Below, piece after piece: positions 42,501 through 57,682 of a DNA stretch of 60,000 bases. The DNA is taken from the NCBI RefSeq assembly GCF_026151205.1, contig NC_087082.1, positions 18,633,401-18,693,400 of the forward strand, read 5' to 3'. The DNA comes from Bolinopsis microptera (taxonomy: Eukaryota; Ctenophora; Tentaculata; Lobata; Bolinopsidae). Position 1 is the first letter of the stretch, and each line of letters begins with the position of its first letter. The position numbers and the translations under genes are program-made. The notes beneath the pieces are model-generated. The model did no database searches. It saw only the letters and a program-made list of their open reading frames with translations, and had not been told where the DNA came from.

Positions 42501-42612
42501 GAGTACTGACGCTCTACTGTTCATAGGAGAGTAATGGTGCTCTACTTCTCATAGGAGAGTAATGGTGCTCTACTTCTCATAGGAGGGTACTGGTGCTCTG
42601 CTGTTCATAGGA
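36541..42612. repeat. 28-bp minisatellite array, left part (~6.1 kb)
   Basis: Roughly 215 imperfect units with core ACTGGTGCTCTACTGTTCAT followed by AGGAGAGT. Common variants are ATGAGTGT, AGCAGTGT, AAGAGAG, CTTCTC for CTGTTC, and a longer unit with GACTACC inserted. Larger duplications are superimposed: 37811 recurs at 38104, and 40704-41365 recurs from 42138 (offset 1434). Twenty-eight is not a multiple of three and there is no long frame. Function unknown. Confidence 0.97.
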
Positions 42613-46206
<3,594 letters not shown>

Positions 46207-46217
46207 CAACAGTACAC

Positions 46218-46558
46218 CAGTGGCGTAACGTTGCCTGTTGGCGCCCCCCCCCCCCCCCCCCCCGCCGAAAAGGCGCCCCCTGTTGGCGCCCACTCCCCTT
46301 TTGGTGCCCCTCCCTAAAATTGAACAAATTAGGTGATTTTAGAGGATACGCCGCGCCGGTAAAATCTCTAAAAAAGTGTGTATCTAGAACAAAACGCGCA
46401 GTTTTGCTAGTACTTTAGTTAAGTTTTCGAAATTGTCCCACATTCAAACGACGATTTGGCGCCCCCCTCCCCCCCCCCCCCCCCCCCCCCCCCCCTTCCC
46501 CCCTAAGACGGCGCCCCCCTGCACAGCGGGGTCAGCGGGGCCCTTCGTTACGCCACTG
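46218..46558. mobile_element. hAT-type MITE, 341 bp, at the end of the array
   Basis: Terminal inverted repeats CAGTGGCGTAACG / CGTTACGCCACTG, flanked by an exact 8-bp duplication CAGTACAC (46210-46217 and 46559-46566). Two long poly(C) tracts lie inside (about 46245-46263 and 46465-46495). No ORF. The 8-bp duplication and CAGTGG ends fit the hAT superfamily. Confidence 0.85.
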
Positions 46559-46566
46559 CAGTACAC

Positions 46567-46591
46567 CTTTATGAACAGTAGAACACCATGA
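46567..46591. repeat. Single minisatellite unit in inverted orientation
   Basis: TTTATGAACAGTAGAACACC is the reverse complement of an array unit (GGTGTTCTACTGTTCATAAA). Together with the MITE target CAGTACAC it suggests the MITE landed inside an inverted unit, or at a fold-back end of the array. Confidence 0.7.
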
Positions 46592-47598
46592 TTAGGAATT
46601 TGTAATGTGCTTTTGTCTTTGGTTACTATTTTTAGTTACCCAGTATTTCTTATTTTTACGAATAAGATCAGTAAGATGCGATGGAAAATCAATCGTGTGT
46701 GGGGTAACTATAAGCGATGTTATTTCTACCTAAATTAGTTCAGTGCTTTATAGCTACTTATACTCGCCGAGGACACTGAAATGCATCATCGATGTAATTT
46801 AAGGATGCATATTTATTGACATTTCGATAACAAATTCCAGTAGTTAACACAGAATAGCTGGCACAGTTAGTGCTTCGTTTTAGTTTACCACCGTGTTTTG
46901 GTTCAGCCGAAATAAATTTTACTTTGATGCTTTACATATTGTTTCTCACTCCAGCTGAGTCTGGCAGTGTTGAGTCTCATGAATATTTTTCTAGCTCTAT
47001 TTTTCCATGTTTTTGCTTCACAGGAGATATTGTGGTCTTTTCTATTTAATATAACTGTAATACATTGATGTAAACTTTATTTGAATTTTGAAATAAAAAA
47101 AATCTGATCGTAACTCATGACTTAACATGATCCATTTTACTTTTAGTTTATTAACACTATCAAACAATTTTTTCGTTTCACAGAGCTTATACAGTTCGTT
47201 GTTACTGATTACTTGATTAATCCAGTAAATGCCAATTTTTATTCGTTCATAGTTTTGATAGACAACTTTGGCTTACAATGTCGTTGAAATGAGAAAATCA
47301 TGTCTATATTGTGTCCTTCAACTGTTTTAATCGCAATGAATAAGTATTAATAATGGCTTGTACTGATATAAAAATGTATCATGTTGACCGACCGTTGCAA
47401 TTGTATATTAAAGTCACTATTGTGACGGTACATTATAGAACTAGACAGAAACATATGGTGTGAGGCTGACATGAAATCAGGTAACGGCATGTATTGCGAC
47501 ATTTCAGTCCGAAACGTAATTATTATCTTATAATGTAAACTTTAAAGCGATTTTTGATTCTAAATATTTCAGTAACAACATGTAGCAACCAACCGATC
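46592..47598. other. No gene; upstream region of the SRCR gene
   Basis: AT-rich, no exons recognised. It should contain the promoter of the gene starting at 47599, but no element can be named with confidence. Confidence 0.4.
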
Positions 47599-50500
47599 AT
47601 GAATATTTGGAAAATATGTTTGACGACTCTGTTTTGTTTACACATTGAAGGTTAATTTTCAACTATACCATCTTGAAGCAGAAGTCTGTGTTTTCTATTT
47701 TAAGTCATAAATAGGATACTTATTGTTTCGTTATTATAATGATTTTAACAGAATTAAGAGGCGTTCCAGAATAATTGATTCAAACCGAGTCGTATATCAT
47801 ATATAGCTAGTGTTTATATATAAGTATATAGCTATATTTACAAAAGCTGAAAAGCTGTAAGTGTTTATATTGCTAATCGCTAAAACACACTTTATCGTGG
47901 TTATATTTCAGGTGACATTTTATCTGCAGTAGATAACGAGATAACACCTGTATCCGTCTCTTTATCATCAACGTATTACTATAACTATGGTTATGTGGCA
48001 ACTAATGGCATAGACAAGGAATTAGACACATTCGCTCATACATCACAAGAGTCTGACCCCTGGTTTAAAGCTAAGCTAGGAAAGACATACTGTGTAGAGG
48101 AGGTGCGCCATTACATGTACTCTGACAAACTCGCGTATAACAAGCACACATGCTCGAGAGATGTGTGTACTGCTAGTGGTCGGTACTACAGAAGCTATCC
48201 CACTCGATTCCCCGTGTCAGTGTACTCTGAGGATGGAATAATACCTGACAACGTTCCTTCTGATTGTAAGATTGGAGACACAGTGGTTATTAGAGGGGGT
48301 GATTATCCCTGGGTCCACTTATTTGAGATAGTTATCATCGGAAGAGATATAGGTAAGATTTTATACCAGATTAGTTATCACTTTTCTCGATTATGCTAAA
48401 ATTAACACAAACCTACGCCTACAAAATAAAATATGATTTAAACAAACTTTTCATAAATCTGTTCATAAATCACCTTGAACTGTTCCAAGTTAAAAACAAT
48501 TTGTGGATATGGTTGCCGGACAGTTGCGCCCTTTCTCACCCAATCTAGATTAAGTAACCATGTAATAGGAAGATGACGATGTGCAGTGCCCTTTCCAGAG
48601 GGTTTGTTTTAAAAACAATTCTTTAATTTTCTTCTATTTTATATCTATTACTGTTTGTATTATAATTTTGAGTAAACATTAATCGAGTAAACCGCTCGAT
48701 TCCCAATCATGACGAATAAAAAGTGCTTAATTCAAATACGACAGTTCCGCCCTGTTAATCATGATATCCTATTCTGTGAAATTCAGATCATATTTAGTTA
48801 GAGCCACATAGAGTTTAAAGTGATGATGGGGCACAAATGTCGTTTTGAAAATCTGGCATGACGAATCAGCTATCACGTCGCTGATTGGGAACCTGTAAAT
48901 GCGTGGGAACAGGATCTGAAGGGGTGCAGCTCACAGTTATCGGCCGTGAATATACAGGGTGTCCCAAAAAACAACCATGTGATCGGTGTTAACAACTCAA
49001 GAACAGTTTGAGAACGAGATTTATTAATAACTGGAGCGGAAGGGAGACCCGTGGTGTCCAGGAAAATTTTTTTCTTTGGTTCATTCGAGTAGGGTGTGGC
49101 AGCCAGTGAGCCTCATCACGCTATTTTACAAATTGTCTAATATCTCACTCATTTGTTATGTCATCGGTTTGTTGTGAAGATCATATTGTGATAATTGACC
49201 TAGAAATGGGCTAGATCTGGGGTAGAGTTCACATGACAACTCTTCTGTACATAGTAGCTATAAATTAAGAAGTGAACATGATTTTTCTGGGTGCAGTTAT
49301 AATATCAATGAAACAAGAAATTTTTTCAATGAAACAAGAAATTTAATTTTAGCACATTTTTACAGAATAAAAAGATGTAAAACAATTCATAAAATATAAT
49401 GCCCATTTGGTGTATGACTTTTTGTCCTTGACTGCTAGTTTGGTTTTGGAAGGACAGGTAACTAACGGGGCAAGGAATGCGCGTGCCTGGAAGCTTTTGC
49501 ACACACCGAAACGCTAGTTCAGTTAAGTTTATAGAGACAAGGCTCAGATTAGGACTAGAAGAAAAATTGTAAGCAGACATTAGGGGTTCTGTTTATAGTT
49601 GTTATTATAGGTTGCAGTCTTGTTGTGACAAAAAGTCTACACTAAAACATTCTTTGGTTTATATTGTGTAGTTCAAGGATATAAAATGCAGCTTCAAGCT
49701 TTCAAGGTGGATATTGGAGAGCTGGCGAAAGATTATGGCCTTTGTAACAATGGTTATAATAAGCTATAAATATCTTAAACTATACAGTGCTAATTAAAAT
49801 TTCTTTAAACTTCATTCTCAAATTAGATTTTTAAAATTCAAAAGTAAATATACAATAATTTTATTAAAACTTTCTCACACATACTTTACTCACAGGACAA
49901 GACTTGGAAAACAGTAGCCTAGGGTAATTTTAATTGAGATGTGTGTGACCAGCCAGTTATAATGTTTGGGAAATAAGATTTGCGCAGTCAAAATCTTTGA
50001 CAGTCCAATCAAGCAGGGCGTGATTATGTTGATTCGTTAATAGCGCACGTTTTAGCTTACCTCGCAAGCACATTACACTAGTAGTAAAGTCAGTCATTCT
50101 GAATTTTGGGGTTAAAATGTTAAAAATTTTGGTTGATCTAGTGTCATGTGATTGTCAGGTGGGTCTGCCTGACAGATTAGAAGGCAGGGTTTCCTCGAGG
50201 AACACGTGTAACCTTCATGTAAGGATATTGGAGCACGGAATTTCATTATCTTGTAGAGCTCGAGGTAACTGTGGTATGTATAGAGATTTTGTATAGCTAG
50301 AATATTATTATGCTTAAATATCGGTTTGGTGTGCTCTTTTATGAAAATTTTTTTTTTTAAATGATATGGTGAGATGTGATAATACATAATATATCAGCTC
50401 TGTCTCACAGCTCAATATACTCTTATAGAAGCTAGCTATTTCTGGCTACTATTATATATCAGTATACTCGTATAAAGTATAAATAATTAGAAGTATAACT

Positions 50501-53500
50501 AATTTTTGAATTATATTTGTGTTTGTATCAAAATAGACTGTCCAAGTATGGGTGTGCAACAATTGACCCCCCCGACAATCGACCCCCCGACAATTGACTC
50601 CACGACAATTATATAGGGGGTCAATTGTCGGGGGGCGGGGGGGGGGGTCAATTGTCGTACTAAGCCATAGATCTCGCGACAATTGACCCCAGTGTAATTA
50701 CTTAGGGGGTCAATTGTCAGGGGGTCAAATGTCGCGGTACCCTAGTATCTAGCGCGAAAGAAACCACATGGAATTTTTTCCATCAACTTTTTATTTCCTC
50801 AAAAAGTATAAGATGGTTAGAAGTGGTAGAAATTGAGAATGGGTTTAATAGCTTAGGTAGGTAGGTTTTTCGTGTCAAGTGTCACAAAGGAAAACATTTT
50901 TTAAATATATATAACAATATAATTTACAACAATGTATATCGACCAGATTTGAATCAACAATTAATTGAGTCCATAGGACTCATAATTAGCTAAGCTTTGA
51001 TACAAAGCATGCGAACTCAAAGTTGCTTTCACAACCTTTGTCAACTGAATTGACAGAAGATCTGGTTCCTCTTATACACAGGAGAACCAGCTTCCTGATA
51101 ATAAATGATAATTTACATCTTAAAAAATTGACAAAATCTGAATAATTTTGTTGAGTTTTATAACTTATTTTCTCACACAATAATCTAAAAAATGTTCTCG
51201 CTTCTGGCCCGCTGCCACCCGTGACAGAGTACACCAGTGGACAGAAACTCCCATGTTCGACATTCAATATTCTCTCGTTGTATAACCTCCGCTTCTGAGT
51301 CTCAGCTCTCTCGTATATTTTTTCTGTTGATGATGAGAGGTAAGACTCAGAAATCAGAATTGGGATTGAGAAACTTTATGTCGAAATAGGAGTTTTGTCC
51401 CGGACGATAGAATCCCCTGGCACGGACGTCAGGGTAGGCATTGTCTCCTGTTAGTGTGGTACTTGTTGAGAAAGTCTCCCCGTCTAAAGTCTGTAGGTGG
51501 GGCTCACATTCTACGTCTTTGCAAACAGTTGATAGTTGTTTGGCTATGAAATCCCTAACTGAGTTGTGGCGGATGATGATGTAGCCTCCTCTTGGACAGT
51601 TTAGAGCATGGTTGATGTCCATTTTGGCCCCACAAACACAGGATTGAGGTAATCGTGGAAGGTCTTTGTTATATCGAAGAAGTAGACTATCCCTGAATTC
51701 CCCTTTGTTCAATGTGAACCCATAAGACTTAAGAGGTAGGACAGTCAACCAACTTGAGCTTCCTTTTTCTCTTGCCTGATTAATTGCACGTGTAGATCTA
51801 TCACTGCTTTCATTGCAGATTAACGTGTATTCTAATTCATGCTTTTCTGCCCTCACTTTTAGAATTTCTTTCAGCGACTCGGAATCATGATCTATATCCG
51901 TTTCAATTCCGGCCATGGCCTTTACTAAGGACTTAGTCACTTCCATGGATGTTTTATACTCCTCTGATGCCAACTTTGATAAAACTGGTATGCCTAGTCC
52001 CCCACATCGTACGGGTAGCGCAACCGTTCTTCTCTCTAATGGTGTAATAGGGCATCCAAATAAAGCCGGTATAAATTTCTCATCGATAAGCATGTCAAGA
52101 GGTTGCAAGTATTGATCTAGTCCTTCGATTGTTCTCATGAAGTATGTCATTTTGTGCCTAACCCCATGAGTGAATGCTGCATATGCTGCTCGTGGCTGGG
52201 ATTGACCAAAATCTGATAATTTGTTGATCATTGTGGTCCATTCTTCAACTAAATTATTGATGTAAAGTCGTTTATATTCCTCTGACCCAATAACCGCTCC
52301 AAGATGTCTCTGTCCGGTTATTTTTATCTCAATCCCGCTTTCTCCAAATATTTCCATAGCCCTCTCCATGCTCGATGGATGTTTTATTATCAAACATGAT
52401 TTGCTCGGGTTGACATGATATCCATATTTAATTCCCTCTGCCACTATCATATCCCACCAGGTTTTGAGATGTATCAGTGTTCCAACAGATGACGTGTCGT
52501 CGGCCAGCCAGACTTGCATAACTTTCCTTAGCTCTTTAAGTTTCTGTAAAATTGGAAGTGTTGCGAGTGCAAATAGGGGCATTGCCAGATTGTCACCCTG
52601 GGTAGTGCCTTCTGCTGATGGTATTTCAGTCCCACAGACAAACAAGCGACTTGGAGCTCGGTACATATTGATGGCAATTGGTGCAAATTCAGGACATTGC
52701 CGCTGGATGTTATGCAGCATCACCATTCGATTAACAGCATTGAAAGCATTTGTCGCATCAACCAATATACACGCTTCAGCAGATTCCACTTGGAATTGCT
52801 GTCTAATGAAATGGACTGCTGCTTCAGTACCAAATTTTAGCCCTGTGCAGACTTGTGATGGTCCTGCTGTTTCCTGAATATCCATCTTAAGTGCCCAAGC
52901 GATAGCCTTTCCCACTATTCTTCTTACAGTTTCGCCAATACCAATTGGTCTAACACCCGGGCATTTGTTAAGCGGTATTAAACGGCAGTTGACATATGAA
53001 TCAATGATTGATGGATCGATGTATTCAGATGCCAACGAAAGGAAAACATGCATTATCCTCCGCATACACCATTTTAATGCATCTCCAAGCGCAGAGCAGT
53101 AATGGTGTCGTCGCCATGGTTACCCTCCGCATACGTTTGCACGATTTGACGATTGCTTGAATTACACTTTCAAATGCGCGGTGCCAAGCATACAATTTTA
53201 ATTCTATGGTAATTGATTTGAATAACTGTAAGCCGTGATTATTTGATAGATTTTAGGTAGTATTGCGTAATATATAATATTATGTACGCGGTGAATATTG
53301 GTAGAGTGATGACGCGGACGATAGGTTAAATATTTACAATATTAGCAATTGATAGAATAATTCTTCTGGAAACCAGCATAGGTGTGACTCAACCGTAAAC
53401 CCATCCTCTGATGTGTAACCAATCCTTCAATTAGGATCAGAGCTGGGAACTTTTGTCGGGACATTGAGACTAGGTTTGTAACAAGCTACTTCGATAGAGG

Positions 53501-56500
53501 GTCATTGATGCCGGACTATGAGAGTATGAGGGACCAGGACCAGTTAGGGTTAGGTCTCGGAGAGCACGGATGGGGCCTCATGTCGTTACAGGGAGGATCA
53601 ATGAGGGTTGATTTGCCGGATCTTAAACATGTGTTAATAAGCAGTTCAAGCTTTTATTTACTTGATCATTGATCATGATGCGCTACAAGTTACAAACATC
53701 TCGTTTTGTTGTGAGTGCTTGGTGCAACCACCGACTTGGCCCCGATAATGATATTCGTAATCCGTTATATTGTTGAACAAATTATGATGCTGATAATATG
53801 TTGAACATGATTGTTGAGTGATTGATTTGTTATACGGAATGGACGATAAATGTTATTATGAGTTACATTACCTACCTACTACGGATTTCACGACTACCAT
53901 TTTATTTAATCTAACAACTTATGTAAACTTGTAAACAACCATTCCTTCGCATGGCTTTTTTTCTTCAAAGTTTTAACTGCATATCACCACACAGACGCAG
54001 GATACAGTGTCCGGTCATTTAACTTTTAAAGTTTGAATAATTGACAATGACAACCCCTCCATTTTGTGCTCTGTAGCGCCCCAAGAATAATGAATAAAGA
54101 ACCATTATTTGATATTTTGACCAACATGAAACGATCGTTAATCGTAATTTTACAATTTAAAAGGCAATGCTTACGATTGATGGAAATCTAGCGTCTGCTA
54201 ACCGGCGCAATTATTCTTGTTAATGAATTCAACTCACAGATTTTAGTCTGGTGGACTCTCATGGTGATACTATCGGAGCTGGCATTCTTGGGTTACTAAT
54301 CAGCAATGGAGGAACAGTTTGTGACGATTATTTCACTGATTACTCAGCTAATGCTATTTGTCGTAAAATGGGATACTTTGGTCAAATGAGTTGGACATTT
54401 GGTAATAAGTGGGGCATCCAGTCAAATTATGATATTACCCTGGACGACGTTTCATGCAGCAGCGGTGAATGGAGTTCGTGTACATTTTCACTATCGAACA
54501 ATTGTGATCACAGTAAAGATGTGTTTTTACATTGTGATGGAACTGGTGAGTCAACATCATAAATTAAAGGAAACCTTGTATAATTGGGTTAAACTTAAAA
54601 GTAATTTGATACCATAATACTTCATCTTATACATGTGTTAAGTAGTTCAAGCTTTTCTTTACTTGATCATTGATCATGAATATGATGCGGTACAACATAC
54701 AAACATTTCGTTTTGTTGTGAGTGCCTGGTGCAACCACCGACTTAGCTCCCGATAATGATAGTAATGATAGTAATCCCGATAATGATTAGTAATCCCGAT
54801 AATGATTAGTAATCCGTTATATTGTTGAACAATTTATGATGCTGATATTAACAATTATGTTGAACATAATTGTCGAGGGATTGATTTTTTATACGAAATG
54901 GACCATAAATGTTATTAGGAGTTACATTACCTACTACAGATTTCACGACTACCATTTTATTTAATCTAACAACTTATGTAAACTTGTAAACAACCATTCC
55001 TTCACATGGATTTTATTCTTCAAAGTTTTAACTGCATATCACCACACAGGCGCAGGCTACGGTGTCCGGTCATTTAACTTTTAAAATTTAAGTAATTGAC
55101 AATGGCAACCCCTCCATTTTGTGCTCTGTAGCGCCCCAAGAATGATGAATAAAGAACCATTATTCGATATTTTGACCAACATGAAACGATCGTTAATTGT
55201 AATTTTAAATTTTAAAACGCAATGCATACGGTTGATGGAAATCTAGCGTCCGCTAACCGGCGCAATTATTCTTGTTAATGAATTCAACTCACAGATTTTA
55301 GTCTGGTGGACTCTCATGGTGATACTATCGGAGCTGGCATTCTTGGGTTACTAATCAGCAATGGAGGAACAGTTTGTGACGATTATTTCACTGATTACTC
55401 AGCTAATGCTATTTGTCGTAAAATGGGATACTTTGGTCAAATGAGTTGGACATTTGGTAATAAGTGGGGCATCCAGTCAAATTATGATATTACCCTGGAC
55501 GACGTTTCATGCAGCAGCGGTGAATGGAGTTCCTGTACATTTTCATTATCGAACAATTGTGGTCACAGTAAAGATGTGTTTTTACAGTGTGATGGAGGTG
55601 AGTCAACATCATAAATTAAAGGACACCCTGTATATAATTGGGTTAAAAGTAATTTGATACCATAAAATATTGTTCAGTAATGAGTAAACAAGTGGAAGCA
55701 CCTTTCGTTTCTAACCCTAATATAACCCTTAATTGTACCAAACTGATAACCTTGAAACGTTACTTCATCTTATACATGTGTTAAAGTTCAAGCTTTTCTT
55801 TACTTGATCAATTGAACTGAATTTCAAGTGTCATGCATGTTTCCCGTATTTGATGCATAATTTATCAATATTATTATCATGAAGATTGAAGTGAGCTGAT
55901 TGGAGCTTATACTTAAATTTATAAATTTACTATAAATTTACTATAAATTTACTATAAATTTACTATAAATTTACTAAAAATTAACTATATATTTATTATA
56001 AAATTACTTTAAATTTACTTGTCATACGTTGTATGACCCGCCGCGCACGAGTGCGCGGCTCCCCTGTATCGTAGAAACTCTACAGGGTGAAACTTTACAG
56101 GGTGAAGCGACAGTGAGGGTCACCACGTGATACAAAAATTTACTATAAATTTACTATAAATTAACTATAAATTTACTATAAATTTACTATAAATTTACTA
56201 TAAATAGTAAATGTGGAATGGAAATCTAGCGTCCGCCAAAACAAAACAAGTGGCGCAATTATTTTTGTTAATGAATTCAACTCACAGATTTTAGTCTGGT
56301 GGACTCTCATGGTGATACTATTGGAGCTGGCATTCTTGGGTTACTAATCAGCGATGGAGGAACAGTTTGTCACGATTATTTCACTGATTACTCAGCTGAT
56401 GCTATTTGTCGTGAAATGGGATACTTTGGTCAAATGAGTTGGACATCTGGTAATAAGTGGGGCATCCAGTCAAATTATTATATTAGCCTGAACGACGTTT

Positions 56501-57682
56501 CATGCAGCAGCGGTGAATGGAGTTCGTGTACATTTTCATTATCGAACAATTGTGATCACAGTAAAGATGTGTTTTTAAAGTGTGATGGAACTGGTGAGTC
56601 AACATCATAAATTAAAGGAAACCTTGTATAATTGGGTTAAAAGTAATTTGATACCAAAAAATATTGTTCAGTAATGAGTAAACAAGTCGAAGCACCTTCC
56701 GTTTCTAACCCTAATATAACCCTTAATTATACCAAACTGATAACCATGAAACGTTACTTCATCTTATACATGTGTTAAGTAGTTCAAGCTTTTCTTTACT
56801 TTATCATTAATCATGATGCGGTACAACATACAAACATCTCGTTTTGTTGTGAGTGCTTGGTGCAACCACCGACTTGGCTCCCGATAATGATATTAGTAAT
56901 CCGTTATATTGTTGAACAAATTATGATGCTGATATAATATGTTGAACATGATTGTCGAGTGATTGATTTGTCATACGAAATGGACCAAAAATGTTATTAT
57001 GAGTTACATTACCTACTACGGATTGCACGACTACCATTTTATTTAATTTAATAACTTATATAAACTTGTAAACAAGCATTTCTTCACATGGCTTTTTTTC
57101 TTCAAAGTTTTAACTGCGTATCACCACACACGCGCATGCTACTGTGTCTGGTCATTAAACTTTTAAAATTTAAATAATTGACAATGGCAACCCCTCCATT
57201 TTGTGCTCTGTAGCGCCCCAAGAATGATGAATAAAGAACCATTATTTGATATTTTGACCAACGTGAAACGATCGTTAATTGTAATTTTACATTTTAAAGA
57301 CAAATGCCTACGATTGATTGAAATCTAGCGTCCGCTAACCGGCGCAATTATTCTTGTTAATGAATTCAACTCACAGATTTTAGTCTGGTGGACTCTTATG
57401 GTGATACTATTGGAGCTGGCATTCTTGGGTTACTAATCAGCGATGGAGGAACAGTTTGTGACGATGATTTCAATCGTAACTCAGCTGATGCTATTTGTCG
57501 TAAAATGGGATACTTTGGTCAAATGAGATGGACATATGGTGATAAGTGGGGCATCCAGTCAAATTATGATATTACCCTGGACGATGTTTCATGCAGCAGC
57601 GGTGAATGGAGTTCGTGTACATTTTCATTATCGAACAATTGTGGTCACAATGAAGATGTGTTTTTACAGTGTGATGCAACTG
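47599..57682 (+). CDS. Secreted modular protein: signal peptide, F5/8C-like domain, SRCR x4 (partial)
   Basis: Exons: 47599-47650 (ATG; MNIWKICLTTLFCLHIE, signal peptide), 47912-48352 (147 codons), then SRCR exons 54240-54545, 55295-55597, 56288-56593 and 57377-57682. Every junction is phase 1, so modules can be added without breaking frame. Exon 2 has LDTFAHTSQESDPWFKAKLG and KTYCVEEV, then FEIVIIGRDI: a galactose-binding-like F5/8C (fucolectin) domain. Each SRCR has six Cys (GGTVCDD, AICRKMGY, DDVSCSSGEW, SSCTF, NNC, F-L-x-C), the group A pattern. Such proteins act outside the cell in ligand or microbe recognition or adhesion; this is inferred. The 5.9-kb second intron contains an antisense RT ORF. 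No stop codon is seen, so the gene may continue past the window. Linking the SRCR exons to the first two rests on strand and phase. Confidence 0.65.
48353..50556. other. Intronic stretch without recognised exons
   Basis: Within the long intron of the SRCR gene. AT-rich; small frames at 49326-49580 and 50112-50387 show no domain or splice support. Confidence 0.5.
50557..50742. repeat. Palindromic GACAATTGAC / GTCAATTGTC cluster
   Basis: About nine full or near matches to GACAATTGAC or its complement, separated by CCCCCC or GGGGGG runs, within 186 bases. Opposing copies can form several alternative hairpins. It may be a MITE core or a self-complementary satellite. Confidence 0.7.
50743..51346. 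other. No gene recognised
   Basis: AT-rich intronic sequence; probable 3' flank of the RT element on the minus strand. Confidence 0.5.
51347..53110 (-). CDS. Non-LTR-type reverse transcriptase with C-terminal zinc motif and nuclease-like domain
   Basis: 572 codons from ATG 53065; the frame is open upstream to about 53110 (HYCSALGDALKWC), so the N terminus is probably missing. RT motifs in order: PGVRPIGIGETVRRI, ACILVDATNAFNAVNR (motif A), EGTTQGDNLAMPLFALATLP (motif B) and VWLADDTSSVG (motif C, LADD). Near residue 480 CVCG...HALNCPRGG...RHN resembles the CCHC motif of R2-type elements. The end, YPDVRARGF...YFDIKF, fits a PD-(D/E)XK restriction-like nuclease. So it is related to the REL-endonuclease group (R2/R4/Hero/NeSL), subgroup unsure. 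Antisense in the SRCR gene intron. No stops over 1.7 kb, so recent or conserved. No Myb or zinc-finger N-terminal domain is present. Confidence 0.7.
   Translation of the reverse strand, partial: RHHYCSALGDALKWCMRRIMHVFLSLASEYIDPSIIDSYVNCRLIPLNKCPGVRPIGIGETVRRIVGKAIAWALKMDIQETAGPSQVCTGLKFGTEAAVHFIRQQFQVESAEACILVDATNAFNAVNRMVMLHNIQRQCPEFAPIAINMYRAPSRLFVCGTEIPSAEGTTQGDNLAMPLFALATLPILQKLKELRKVMQVWLADDTSSVGTLIHLKTWWDMIVAEGIKYGYHVNPSKSCLIIKHPSSMERAMEIFGESGIEIKITGQRHLGAVIGSEEYKRLYINNLVEEWTTMINKLSDFGQSQPRAAYAAFTHGVRHKMTYFMRTIEGLDQYLQPLDMLIDEKFIPALFGCPITPLERRTVALPVRCGGLGIPVLSKLASEEYKTSMEVTKSLVKAMAGIETDIDHDSESLKEILKVRAEKHELEYTLICNESSDRSTRAINQAREKGSSSWLTVLPLKSYGFTLNKGEFRDSLLLRYNKDLPRLPQSCVCGAKMDINHALNCPRGGYIIIRHNSVRDFIAKQLSTVCKDVECEPHLQTLDGETFSTSTTLTGDNAYPDVRARGFYRPGQNSYFDIKFLNPNSDF
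53111..53639. other. No gene recognised
   Basis: Intronic; GTATGCGGAGG occurs both at the 5' end of the RT frame and again ~70 bases away, possibly a target-site relic. Nothing else is seen. Confidence 0.4.

Noticed and set aside
36541-42612. CRISPR-like array of 28-bp repeats
   Set aside because: Repeats are contiguous with no unique spacers, and the locus is eukaryotic with no cas genes. It is a minisatellite.
54399-54617. Second frame across SRCR exons
   Set aside because: Shadow frame running through the donor into the intron; the SRCR frame has all six cysteines and matching phases.
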